Assembly (NCBI RefSeq): GCF_016446475.1
Contig: NZ_JAEHFP010000034.1
Span: 1 to 37,643 of the forward strand
DNA: 37,643 bases
Reading direction: 5' to 3'
DNA from: Paracoccus binzhouensis
GTDB lineage: Bacteria; Pseudomonadota; Alphaproteobacteria; Rhodobacterales; Rhodobacteraceae
Notes under the pieces: model-generated
Database searches by the model: none
Told to the model about the DNA's origin: nothing
Seen by the model: only the letters and a program-made list of their open reading frames with translations
Made by a program: the position numbers and the translations under genes
Shown here: piece after piece, positions 22,653 through 31,852 of the stretch
Numbering within the stretch: position 1 is the first letter of the stretch
Layout: each line of letters opens with the position of its first letter

Positions 22653-23537
22653 TCAATCAAGCAGCCCCAGCCTCTCGGCTCGCTCCAACAGCATCTTCGC
22701 GGATGACGGCTGCCAGCTGGTCCGCCCACGCGGCGTCCGCTCCCGCATTTTCTCGAGCCTGTTGCAGATTTCTTGCAGCGTAATCTCCGGGTTTGCGCCC
22801 TTGATGCCGGCAACGATGGCCGGCAAACGGTCGTCGGTATCGCGGCGACCGGCACGGCCCAACACGGTTTCGTCCAAGAACCCATCCCGCACATACGCGT
22901 TCACAGCGCGGAGCAATCGGCTTTGTGTCCACTGACGTTCATGGGGCAGGGGAGCGTTGATGATGCGCAGCACGTCCTCCCAGGCCATGTCGGGCCGCAG
23001 GCGACGAACGTGCGGTACCCAGTCCTGTGCCGTCTCGTTCAGGCGATCCATGTAACCGTCTTGCCTCGCCAGCCGCACTTTGCGAAGCGCCGCGGGATCG
23101 CGGGCGCGCAGTCCCGGGTTGCCGCCGATCCGACCCATGCTGCGCGCCGAGGCCAGCCCCGCCTTGGTGCGTTCGCGGATCAGGGCGCGCTCGAACTCGG
23201 CCGCGGCGCCGAGAACTTGCAGGGTGAATTTGCCCTGCGGCGAGGACGTGTCGATCGGATCGGTCAGCGAGCGAAAAAAGGCACCTTTCGCCTCCAGCCG
23301 CTCGATGACCTCGAGCAGATGCGACAGCGATCGCGCCAGACGATCAATGCGCACGACGACCAGCGTATCGCCCTTGCCTATCCGGTCCAGCACGCGGGCA
23401 AGCACGGGCCGGGCGCGGTTTCCGCCCGAGGCCTGCTCCTCGTGGATCTCGACGCAGCCCGCGGATTTCAGGGCCTGCGACTGGGGCAGGGGGGTCTGAT
23501 CCTCGGTCGAGACGCGCGCGTAGCCGATCAGGGGCAT
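22653..23537 (-). CDS. Serine recombinase (resolvase/invertase family)
   Basis: This 294-residue protein begins MPLIGYARVSTEDQ, with the catalytic Ser in ARVSTEDQ. It has DTLVVVRIDRLARSLSHLLE and FERALIRERTKAGLASARSM, the usual catalytic arginines and E-helix of Tn3-type resolvases. It is about 100 residues longer than gamma-delta resolvase, with a C-terminal extension containing AWEDVLRIIN and LQEICNRLEKMRERTPRGRT that may be an extra DNA-binding part. No transposase gene adjoins it, so a role in resolving plasmid multimers beside repABC is as likely as a transposon origin. Repeats at its 5' side could be its target. Confidence 0.9.
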   Translation of the reverse strand: MPLIGYARVSTEDQTPLPQSQALKSAGCVEIHEEQASGGNRARPVLARVLDRIGKGDTLVVVRIDRLARSLSHLLEVIERLEAKGAFFRSLTDPIDTSSPQGKFTLQVLGAAAEFERALIRERTKAGLASARSMGRIGGNPGLRARDPAALRKVRLARQDGYMDRLNETAQDWVPHVRRLRPDMAWEDVLRIINAPLPHERQWTQSRLLRAVNAYVRDGFLDETVLGRAGRRDTDDRLPAIVAGIKGANPEITLQEICNRLEKMRERTPRGRTSWQPSSAKMLLERAERLGLLD

Positions 23538-23546
23538 CAAAACAGG

Positions 23547-23592
23547 CCGTTTGCAGTTTAAGGTATCATAAATAAACGACCGTTTGTAAACG
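23547..23592. promoter_or_regulatory. Candidate recombinase res/operator region
   Basis: Two direct copies of CCGTTTG (23547-23553 and 23580-23586, 33 bp apart) and a palindrome CGTTTGTAAACG (23581-23592) lie immediately upstream of the recombinase start. Resolvases commonly bind such sub-sites next to their own gene. The sites are not matched to a known res. Confidence 0.35.
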
Positions 23593-23736
23593 AATGCAAG
23601 CAGGTGCTCTCTCGTCGCGCTCGTCCAAAAACCCTTGGTTTCCTTGCGCTGAGCGCGATCTGAGAGGTTTCACCGGCAGTCGCACGCGCATGCTATATAA
23701 AGAGCGAAGGCAACCGCCACAAAATCACTTGGGTAA

Positions 23737-23762
23737 TGTGCAAAAGAACAGTATTTTGCACA
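23737..23762. promoter_or_regulatory. Perfect inverted repeat abutting the start codon of the next gene
   Basis: TGTGCAAAA (23737-23745) and TTTTGCACA (23754-23762) are perfect 9-bp inverted arms around GAACAGTA. The ATG of the downstream gene begins two bases later. No Shine-Dalgarno sequence is visible. It could be an operator for self-repression or an mRNA hairpin hiding the start. Confidence 0.5.
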
Positions 23763-23763
23763 T

Positions 23764-24903
23764 ATGAAGACCCAAGCCTCCGCTTTGACTGATGATTTCG
23801 ATGATCCCCTCATCACCATCGAGGAGGATGACGAGGCTCACGAAGAGGATCTCTGGTTTCTGCCGGGACCACTCGAAGAAGAACCGGATGATTTGCCTCC
23901 CGGGCCACGGGCAGAGTCGCATGAAGCCTCGACCCTCGCCGATTGGGCGCGGGCCGAAGCAGGACTTGCGGCGCACCTCGCTCGGGTGGCCGGACGGATG
24001 GGCGCGCTGGACGAGCGGCTGCGGCGCGGCCCCGAGGGCTGGAGGCATCGGCTCGCGCTGATCGAGGCGGCCGAGCTGAGCTGGTTTGCCGGCGACCGGG
24101 TAAGTCCCGATCGACTTGCGCTCTGGATGTCCATGCGCCTGGCCGGCGTGCAGGACGACACGGGCGCTCTCGCGCGCGTCGGATGGGCCGTGCGACGCCT
24201 GACCGGTGGTCCGGGGCCCGAGTCGGGCTTCGCCGGTTTTCTCGATCGCAGCGACCCCGAGAACATCGCCGATGACGCGGACCGCTTTGCCGATCGCTCG
24301 GGAAGTTGGCTGGATCTGATGGAGGCGGCGCGCGATCTGCATCCGATTACCCGCGCCTGCATGGGCTATCACCTATGGAACCTTGCGGGTCTCGGCCAGC
24401 ACGGCGACCGGATCGAGGCCGCCGTCACAGCGGGCCGGATCGCCGCGAGCGAGGGAAAGGGCGCGGTCTTCGCACCGCTGGCCATGGGTGGGGCAGGGGG
24501 GCTGCGCACAGGTGGACCTCCATCCGACCGTCTCGCCCGCTGGCTTGACGGGATGGACAGCGCCACCCTGACCGCCATGCGCCACCTCGACGATATCGAG
24601 GCATGGTCAGCACGGGCGGGATCCGTCATGGCATCCCTGTCAGGACGCACGCCGCCTGCCTTGCGTGAGGTGATGGCCGAGTGGCCATTGCTCTCGGCCC
24701 CGATGGCTGAAACCCTCACCGGCGCCAGCCGTGCTGCCGTGCAGCGCAACCTGGCATGGATGGAAGGGCAGGGGCTTATTCGGGAAGTTACCGGGCAGGG
24801 CAGGTTCCGGATGTGGCGAGTGGCTATGCAACCAATCTGTGGCGCGCCAAAAGGTCCTGAACCGTCATTGCCAGAGGCTCGTCTCGATCAACTAGATCCG
24901 TAG
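23764..24903 (+). CDS. DUF1612/RHE_PE00001-family plasmid protein with C-terminal HTH
   Basis: This 379-residue protein resembles the RHE_PE00001 family (DUF1612 plus helix-turn-helix) common on rhizobial and rhodobacterial repABC plasmids. An acidic N-terminus (DDFDDPLITIEEDDEAHEED) is followed by ARVAGRMGALDERLRRGPEG. The C-terminus has a winged-HTH-like segment (PMAETLTGASRAAVQRNLAW, then MEGQGLIREVTGQGRFRMW). Function is unknown; DNA binding is likely from the HTH. The start directly follows a perfect inverted repeat with no ribosome-binding site, which suggests autoregulation or leaderless expression. Confidence 0.7.
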   Translation: MKTQASALTDDFDDPLITIEEDDEAHEEDLWFLPGPLEEEPDDLPPGPRAESHEASTLADWARAEAGLAAHLARVAGRMGALDERLRRGPEGWRHRLALIEAAELSWFAGDRVSPDRLALWMSMRLAGVQDDTGALARVGWAVRRLTGGPGPESGFAGFLDRSDPENIADDADRFADRSGSWLDLMEAARDLHPITRACMGYHLWNLAGLGQHGDRIEAAVTAGRIAASEGKGAVFAPLAMGGAGGLRTGGPPSDRLARWLDGMDSATLTAMRHLDDIEAWSARAGSVMASLSGRTPPALREVMAEWPLLSAPMAETLTGASRAAVQRNLAWMEGQGLIREVTGQGRFRMWRVAMQPICGAPKGPEPSLPEARLDQLDP

Positions 24904-24922
24904 CGCGTCGATCACGCGCGCC

Positions 24923-25414
24923 ATGTATGCCGTGTACCCGCGCGACACATGGGGGGCCCATCCGGGCTTCAGGGACAAGACGCGGCACTGGCTTGGTGCG
25001 CATCAGATGTTCCGGCGGCTGGGAAATCTCGTGCGGTCTGAGACCGAAGGCGATCTTGACCGCGCCCGCGACCCGGAGGATTACGCCGCGCGGCTGTCCT
25101 ATTTCGGAGATGCTCTGGTCAGAAACCTGCACGGGCATCACGGCTGGGAGGATCACAGCTATTTCCCGGAGCTGTCAGTGGCCGATCCGCGCTTTGACGC
25201 GGGACTGGAGATTCTGGAAAAGGACCACGCGGCGCTGGACAGAGTGCTGGATCGGTACACGCGGGTTGCCAACCGAACGATCAAGCTGATTCAGCTTGAT
25301 GAAAGTGCTGCCCGTGACGAGGCCGAGGCGGTCGAGGCCTTCCTTGCCCGCCATCTGAGCGACGAAGAAGAGCTGGCGGTGCCGATCATCCTGCATCACC
25401 GCCTGCGCGGATGA
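24923..25414 (+). CDS. Hemerythrin-like HHE-domain protein
   Basis: This 163-residue predicted four-helix bundle has the hemerythrin metal-ligand pattern: H in WLGAHQMFRRLG, then NLHGHHGWEDHSYFPEL, LEKDHAALDRVLD, and a final HLSDEEELAVPIILHHRL. Such proteins bind a di-iron centre and handle O2, NO or iron in the cytoplasm. It starts about 20 bp after the preceding gene and may be cotranscribed. A hairpin terminator follows at 25436. A role in oxygen or nitric oxide stress would suit a strain that respires without oxygen, but this is inference. No ribosome-binding site is clear at ATG 24923. Confidence 0.82.
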   Translation: MYAVYPRDTWGAHPGFRDKTRHWLGAHQMFRRLGNLVRSETEGDLDRARDPEDYAARLSYFGDALVRNLHGHHGWEDHSYFPELSVADPRFDAGLEILEKDHAALDRVLDRYTRVANRTIKLIQLDESAARDEAEAVEAFLARHLSDEEELAVPIILHHRLRG

Positions 25415-25435
25415 GCCATCATGACCAGCCCACTG

Positions 25436-25474
25436 GCGGGCGGTGCAGCGGATTGAAACGCTGCACCTCGCCCG
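25436..25474 (+). terminator. Terminator hairpin after the hemerythrin gene
   Basis: GTGCAGCG (25443-25450) pairs with CGCTGCAC (25459-25466), extended by GCGGGCG against CTCGCCCG with a bulge. TTCTTT follows on the plus strand. The stretch 25475-25600 has no gene I can identify. Confidence 0.6.
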
Positions 25475-25952
25475 TTCTTTCGACCCGTTTTCTGAGTGAG
25501 CGTTAATAATGACCCAATCCAAATCCACCATCCCGGCAGCTTTGCGACGGGTCACGCTAATACGAGCGACTTTGGGCAACCGGTTCGAACCGTGTAAACC
25601 CTAGGAAGGCTTGCCGATTTGTTCGCCGAAAGTTTCCAGTATCCAATTGTGAACAATTTGCGCCGGCTCGCTGAGCCGGTGAGATTCCTGGCTCAACAGA
25701 TAGAAGCCTCTCCCGGTTCTGAATATCTCTCCGGTCGGGTTCACAAGCTCACCAGTGCGTAGATACCGATCGACAACGTGCCTCCATCCAATCGCGATAC
25801 CTTTTCCTTCGCGGGCCGCGCTGATTACGTTACCGTAATCAGTGAACCACAACCCACCAAGGTTGCCGATGTTCTCGACACCAGCCAGACTGAACAGGTT
25901 CGCCCAATCTTCGCTTGCATGTGCCGGGCCGTCCAGGTTCAGCAAGCGGAAC

Positions 25953-27003
25953 GGCTTTGTTGCGCAAATACCGAAGGGGGATTCATCTCGTGAATCCAGC
26001 ATGGTAGCTGGTCTGCATGAGCAGACCCATCCCGCCGCGCTACAAGACCAAGAACTGGCCGGCCTACAACGAAGCGCTGAAGCAACGTGGCTCCCTGACC
26101 ATCTGGTTCGACCCAGATATGACGTGGGTGCCGCCGCCCACCGGCAAGCGAGGCCGGCAGCCGTAGTATAGCGATGCCGCGATCCAGACGTGCCTGACGA
26201 TGAAGGTCCTCTTCGGCATGGCGCTCCGGCAGACGACAGGCTTCGTCGAGAGCCTTTTGCGCCTGGTCGGCCTCGACTGGTCGGTGCCGGATTTCAGCAC
26301 GCTGAGCAGGCGCCAGGAAACCTTGGCCGTGAGCATTCCCTACCGCGGCTCCCAGGGGCCCCTGAACCTGCTGATCGACAGCACCGGCATCAAGGCAGAG
26401 GGAGAAGGCGAGTGGCACGCCCGCAAGCATGGTGGCACAAAGCGCCGGCTATGGCGCAAGATCCACATCGGTGTCGATGAACAGACGCTGGAGATCCGAG
26501 CCATCGAGATCACCGGAAGCAACGTCGGTGACGCGCCAATGCTGCCCGAACTGCTCAGCCAGATCCCGGCCGACGTGGAGGTCGGCTCGGTCACTGCGGA
26601 TGGTGCCTACGACACGCGCAAATGCCATGACGCCGTCGCCGACCGAGGCGCCCATGCCGTCATTCCGCCGCGCAAGAACGCCAAACCGTGGAAGCCCTCG
26701 ACTGCCGGTGCGATCGCAAGGAACGAGGCGCTACGCGCATCGAAATACCTCGGTCGCGCGATCTGGCGAAAATGGAGCGGTTACCACCGACGAAGCCGCG
26801 CCGAGACGAAAATGCATTGCGTGAAGCTGCTGGGGCAGAGCCTCATGGCACGCGACTTCGATCGCCAGGTCGCCGAACTCCAAGTCCGTGCCGCCGTCCT
26901 GAACGGCTACACCGCGCTCGGCATACCTGACACTGAGCCCGTGGGATAAGTCCGTCTGGGGAAAGGGGAAGTCTCGGCTTCAACCTTTTTGCGCAACAAA
27001 GCC
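25953..27003 (+). mobile_element. IS5-family element (IS903-like), 1051 bp, with 9-bp target duplication
   Basis: The terminal inverted repeats are GGCTTTGTTGCGCAAA at 25953-25968 and its mirror ending at 27003 (TTTGCGCAACAAAGCC). The target sequence AAGCGGAAC is duplicated at 25944-25952 and 27004-27012, a perfect 9-bp direct repeat as made by IS903-type elements. The intact duplication shows a simple and probably recent insertion into the lysR remnant. Confidence 0.95.
26017..26949 (+). pseudogene. IS5/IS903-type transposase with an in-frame amber codon
   Basis: The frame starts MSRPIPPRYKTKNWPAYNEA and contains the conserved GSLTIWFDPDMTW. TAG at 26164-26166 (codon 50, after GKRGRQP) interrupts it, and the frame continues YSDAAIQTCLTMKVLFGMAL. 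The DDE core is intact: LNLLIDSTGIKAEGEGEW with the first Asp, VTADGAYDTRKCHDAV with the second, and YHRRSRAETKMHCVKLLGQ with the Glu. A shorter product from ATG 26200 (250 residues) would lack the N-terminal DNA-binding part. Unless the amber codon is read through, the element cannot move by itself. Confidence 0.85.
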
Positions 27004-27349
27004 AAGCGGAACAACGGAATACTCCTGATATCCCGTAGTTCAGGGTTCTCCTCGGCGAGGCGCGGACTGCAGACAGGGAAGGTTTCCTCGTCAAACAGAT
27101 GAATAGCGTCCACGCCGGGCCATCTGCCTTTCCCGTAACGTATGGCGAGATCAATCCCGTCCACATCGAAATCAAGCCGCTCGTCACTTTCTATCACCCG
27201 AATGTCTATCTCCGGGTAAGAAACGTGAAAGTCCGCCAACCGAGACAGAAAGGTCAATCCTGCAAAAGCGAGAGTGGTTGTGATCGTCACGGAGGGTCGG
27301 TCGTCCTGTGCCTGGATCTCTCGTAGACCGAGGCAGATCAACGACGTAT

Positions 27350-27391
27350 TTGATCTGAATCAAGGCAGGCAGTTTACAGCCTTCGTATGAT
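27350..27391 (+). promoter_or_regulatory. FNR-type anaerobic promoter of the chlorate-reduction-like operon
   Basis: TTGATCTGAATCAA (27350-27363) matches the FNR consensus TTGAT-N4-ATCAA perfectly. TATGAT at 27386-27391 is a good -10 box. A start site near 27398 would put the FNR centre (27356.5) at about -41.5, the class II activator position. The cld start codon is 98 bp downstream of the box. This predicts induction at low oxygen by an FNR/FnrP-type regulator. Confidence 0.75.
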
Positions 27392-27413
27392 TAATTGCGA
27401 TGGAAACTATTGA

Positions 27414-28343
<930 letters not shown>

Positions 28344-28379
28344 CGCGCCGATGCTAGCAAGCACGGATAGGAGAAGAAG

Positions 28380-30926
28380 ATGACCACTTCAACAAGACGT
28401 AGTTTCATCAAGGGCAGTTTGGCTGCGCTTGTGGGTGCCTCGGTGAATCCTTTCGGTCAAACCAGCGCCGCATTAGCGGCTTTGGTCCAGACCGAAGCGC
28501 GCCCATGGGAACAACAAATGCGAGACAAGTTCCTTGGGGAGACGAAGTTCCGCGCCGTCAATATGCCAAACTGCACGGGGTCCTGCGGCTGGAATGTTTT
28601 TGTGAAGGACGGCATCGTTCAACGAGTCGAACCTCCGCTTGATTACCCAGACGATGAGTATAATCCTCGTGGTTGTATGAAGGGCCAAACCTATCACCGC
28701 CGGGTGTATGCGGCTGATCGGGTAAAATACCCCATGAAGCGTGTGGGTGCGCGCGGTGCGGGCATTTGGGAAAGGCTTAGTTGGGACGAAGCTTTTGATT
28801 ACATTGCCGCTGAGATCAAACGAATTTCTGAAAAATATGGTAGCAACACGGTTTGGCTTTACCCTCCGGTGCCAGCGACCGGGATAATAAAACAAGGCGC
28901 CGGCGTTCGTTTCGCTTCGGTAAACAGTTTCGGTATAGGTACGTTTTTTAATTGGTACGGTGATCTTCCTCTTGCCCACCCTATAACGTGGAACGTCAAG
29001 AGCGAAGAACATGAGTTTCGGGATGTGCTTAACTCTAAATATGCGATCATTTGGGGGTCCGATGTATTTCAAACCCGGATGCCTGATGCTCATTTTTTTA
29101 CGGATATCAGAGCGAAAGGGGTTAAGCTTGTTTACATTTCACCCTACTTTGACCCCACAGCAAGCGGTGTTGATGAATGGGTAAAGCTTCGCCCTGGAAC
29201 TGATGCCGCATTGGCGCTAGGTATGTGCCATGTCATTGTCAAGAAAGGGCTCACAGACGAGGCGCATCTCCGCCGTACCACGAGTGGCCCGTTGCTCATC
29301 CGAGAAGATAACGGAAAGTATCTCAAGGCCGCTGATGTTGATTCCGACGGAGATTCTGAAACCTTCATGGTGTTTGATCTCGATTCGGAGACCGCTGTTC
29401 CCGATGTGTATTTCAGTGATGAGGCACCGCTGACGGGAAGCTGGCCGGTCAAGCTTGCGAATGGTGAAACGATCTCCTGCTCTACCTCGCACACGTTATT
29501 TCTCAAAACGATTGATGAGCACGATCCAGAAACAGTCTCCGAAATTACCGGTGTTCCAACTGAAGTCATTGAACGGATTGCGGTTGAGTATGCTTCTGCA
29601 GACCCGGCAAGTATCTGGGCTGGCACCGGCATTAACCACTGGTACCACGGAGACTTGATGGGAAGGTGCACCATTGCCTTAGGTTGTATGACAGGTAATA
29701 TCGGCAAACCAGGTGGCGGAGTTGGCCCTTGGTCCGGACAGCACAAGGTGCGCCTTAATCCGACCGAGTACTTTTTTCCGAAGAAAACTGAAGGCGGGTC
29801 CGAGCGTTACCGTCCACTACCTCTCGACACTACTTATGTCGTGCAAGGCCCGACAGAAACGATGGCGGAAAAGGAAAAGTATTGGCGTCAGGTTCGGTGT
29901 ATATGGGCGGCCGGCGGAAATCTCTTTGGTCAGGCCTCGGACCAAGCCCAGCTGGCGAAGACACTTGATGAAGAAATCGAATTTATCGTTTCTCCGGAAG
30001 TTCAGATGAGCAGTACCGCGCAACTTGCCGATATCGTGCTCCCCATCGTCAGCTGGTACGAATTGCCGATGGATCTCTGCACGACGCCTGCGCACCCGTA
30101 TATTCAGTTGCATGAGGGTGCACTAAAGCCGATGTATGAGGCTAAGACGGACCTAGAGGTCTATTACGAGATCTCCAAGAGATTGGGAACCGGCGATATA
30201 TTCGAATACAATGATCCAGAACAGGTCGCTGACCTCTTGTTGAGGACCGGTGGTTCGCAAGTGGAAGGCATAACGCTGGATCGAATGAAAAAAGAGCGGG
30301 TTGTGAAGGTAAATATGCTGTCTGATACTTACGTACCCTTCACGGAGCAGGTTGCAGGTAAGGCAACGTTTGCCACAGCTTCTGGGCGCCAAGAGCTCTA
30401 TAAGGACGAAGACAGGTTTATTGAATACGGTGAACAGTTGCCCATTCATAAGGAGCCGCACGTCGCATCACCCTATGGAACATCGAAAGTTTGGAGCGAG
30501 GCGAAAAAGGAACGAAACCCAAACATGCAGGCCTATCCGCTGGTTTACCACGCAAGACATACGCGTTGGAGCGTTCACTCGTCTTGGAGAACAACGGATA
30601 TTCTCCTTAAATTGGACGATATCGGCCAACCTTTGCTTGAGATGAACCGCGAAGAAGCTGCGAAGCGTGACCTAGTAGCGGGTAAGTACGCCATTGCGTA
30701 CAACCAACATGGTTACATCAAGGCGAAGGTGAAAATTCGCGACTCAGTCCCGACAGGTGCTGTTCTGATCTATTTCGGATGGCAACGGCAACAAATCCGA
30801 GAGGGTCATTGGAACGGTCTATCTCGCGTTGATATCAATCCGATCCATGAAATCTACTTCAAACCAGATTTTTGGGGACCGGTGTCCGGGCATTTTGATC
30901 AAATTTGTGAAGTCAAGAAAGCTTAA
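28380..30926 (+). CDS. Type II DMSO-reductase-family molybdenum subunit, candidate chlorate reductase alpha
   Basis: This 848-residue bis-MGD molybdoenzyme has a Tat signal (TTSTRRSFIKGSLAALVGAS). The FS0 segment has C65, C69 and C99 (NCTGSCGWNVFVKDG, EYNPRGCMKGQTYH), but the position four before C65 is Asn61, where NarG/PcrA-type enzymes have His. FFNWYGDLPLAHPITWN places D195 as the molybdenum ligand, with F189-F190 where perchlorate reductase has Phe-Tyr. IIWGSDVFQTRMPDAHFF and GCMTGNIGKPGGGVGPW are cofactor-binding motifs. It should reduce chlorate in the periplasm using the Fe-S subunit encoded next. The relatives ClrA and PcrA are, to my knowledge, above 900 residues, so this is short. 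Selenate, dimethylsulfide or other substrates are possible from family alone; the upstream cld argues for chlorate or perchlorate. Confidence 0.85.
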   Translation: MTTSTRRSFIKGSLAALVGASVNPFGQTSAALAALVQTEARPWEQQMRDKFLGETKFRAVNMPNCTGSCGWNVFVKDGIVQRVEPPLDYPDDEYNPRGCMKGQTYHRRVYAADRVKYPMKRVGARGAGIWERLSWDEAFDYIAAEIKRISEKYGSNTVWLYPPVPATGIIKQGAGVRFASVNSFGIGTFFNWYGDLPLAHPITWNVKSEEHEFRDVLNSKYAIIWGSDVFQTRMPDAHFFTDIRAKGVKLVYISPYFDPTASGVDEWVKLRPGTDAALALGMCHVIVKKGLTDEAHLRRTTSGPLLIREDNGKYLKAADVDSDGDSETFMVFDLDSETAVPDVYFSDEAPLTGSWPVKLANGETISCSTSHTLFLKTIDEHDPETVSEITGVPTEVIERIAVEYASADPASIWAGTGINHWYHGDLMGRCTIALGCMTGNIGKPGGGVGPWSGQHKVRLNPTEYFFPKKTEGGSERYRPLPLDTTYVVQGPTETMAEKEKYWRQVRCIWAAGGNLFGQASDQAQLAKTLDEEIEFIVSPEVQMSSTAQLADIVLPIVSWYELPMDLCTTPAHPYIQLHEGALKPMYEAKTDLEVYYEISKRLGTGDIFEYNDPEQVADLLLRTGGSQVEGITLDRMKKERVVKVNMLSDTYVPFTEQVAGKATFATASGRQELYKDEDRFIEYGEQLPIHKEPHVASPYGTSKVWSEAKKERNPNMQAYPLVYHARHTRWSVHSSWRTTDILLKLDDIGQPLLEMNREEAAKRDLVAGKYAIAYNQHGYIKAKVKIRDSVPTGAVLIYFGWQRQQIREGHWNGLSRVDINPIHEIYFKPDFWGPVSGHFDQICEVKKA

Positions 30927-30950
30927 CTTCCGAAACTGAAAGGAAAGAAG

Positions 30951-31820
30951 ATGTCCGAAGAGCTTTGGCAAAAATACTATGGTCAGCCAAACCCGAAATA
31001 CGGAAATCGTGCACAATATGGGATGCTGATTGACATCAACAAATGTATTGGCTGTCACACTTGCACGATGGCCTGCAAGAATACTTGGACGAGCGGTTCG
31101 GGCCAGGAGGATATGTTCTGGAACAGCGTCACGACCGCGCCCTATGGAAAATATCCCCGTCACGGTGAGGAAACGGCCAGTCACGACGAGTATGACTATC
31201 GGTATCCAAATCTGTACCAGGACACACCCAAAGGCACCGGTCCTGACCTCTGGCAATTCTACTTGGCAAGACCGTGCAACCATTGCGCTAATCCAGCATG
31301 CCTACCGGCCTGTCCTACACGGTCAATATACAAGAACGATGATGGGATCGTGTTGATTGACCAAGACGACTGCAAAGGCTTCCAGTACTGCGTGAAGGCT
31401 TGCCCATACGACAAGATTTACTACAACGCAACGACGGGAAAATCAGAGAAGTGTGTATTCTGTTTCCCACTCTTGGAGAAGGGACAAGAACCGCAATGTG
31501 TGAAGAGCTGTGTTGGAAAGATTCGAATTTTCGGAAACTTAATGGATCCAGAAAGTACGATTTCAAAACTAATTCGCGATCCGTCTCTTGGTGTACAGCC
31601 TTATGACCCCGAAGTAGGCCTCAAGGCGACCCATCGCAATATCAGTGAAGGCGAACGCCGTCAATATCGCCCGGACTTCGGAACTATTCCATCTGTCTGG
31701 TACGTCCCTCCAAGGAATATTCCACCAGAAGAGGTTGAAAAGTACTTTGGATATGCGATGCAGGGTCTCATTCAGGAGCCTAACCCCGTGCCGGAAGAGG
31801 TTAAGATGAAAGATCTCTGA
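30951..31820 (+). CDS. Type II DMSO-reductase-family iron-sulfur subunit, candidate chlorate reductase beta
   Basis: This 289-residue electron-transfer subunit has four ferredoxin-like cysteine groups: C32/C35/C38/C42 (KCIGCHTCTMAC), C109/C112/C117/C121 (CNHCANPACLPAC), C141/C147/C151 (CKGFQYCVKAC), and C168/C171/C183/C187 (KCVFCF, QCVKSC). In the third group Phe144 takes the place of a cysteine, as Trp does in NarH, so that cluster should be [3Fe-4S] and the others [4Fe-4S]. There is no signal peptide, as expected for a subunit carried out by its Tat-exported partner. It follows the alpha gene after 24 bp with AAAGGAAAG before ATG 30951. Confidence 0.93.
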   Translation: MSEELWQKYYGQPNPKYGNRAQYGMLIDINKCIGCHTCTMACKNTWTSGSGQEDMFWNSVTTAPYGKYPRHGEETASHDEYDYRYPNLYQDTPKGTGPDLWQFYLARPCNHCANPACLPACPTRSIYKNDDGIVLIDQDDCKGFQYCVKACPYDKIYYNATTGKSEKCVFCFPLLEKGQEPQCVKSCVGKIRIFGNLMDPESTISKLIRDPSLGVQPYDPEVGLKATHRNISEGERRQYRPDFGTIPSVWYVPPRNIPPEEVEKYFGYAMQGLIQEPNPVPEEVKMKDL

Positions 31821-31852
31821 ACTCGCGACTCTAGAACAAGGATAACAGTGTT

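Larger units (their letters stand above)
25601..27341 (-). pseudogene. LysR-family regulator lacking its HTH, interrupted by an IS
   Basis: The minus-strand frame from 27341 (QAQDDRPSVTITTTLAFAGL, then TFLSRLADFHVSYPEIDIRV) is the substrate-binding domain of a GcvA-like LysR regulator. It continues after the IS as PLFRLLNLDGPAHASEDWAN and ends TFGEQIGKPS at 25601. Joining 27341-27004 to 25943-25601, which removes the IS and one copy of the 9-bp duplication, gives 681 bp, exactly 227 codons, so the IS is the only lesion in this part. The DNA-binding N-terminus (about 75-80 residues) is absent: an in-frame TGA lies in the FNR box upstream, and only 120 bp separate it from the divergent operon. 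It is doubly broken and cannot be a normal regulator. Confidence 0.85.

Noticed and set aside
25581..25592. Perfect palindrome CGGTTCGAACCG, resembling a tRNA T-arm or attachment site
   Set aside because: No acceptor or anticodon parts and no integrase are nearby; a 12-bp palindrome can occur by chance.
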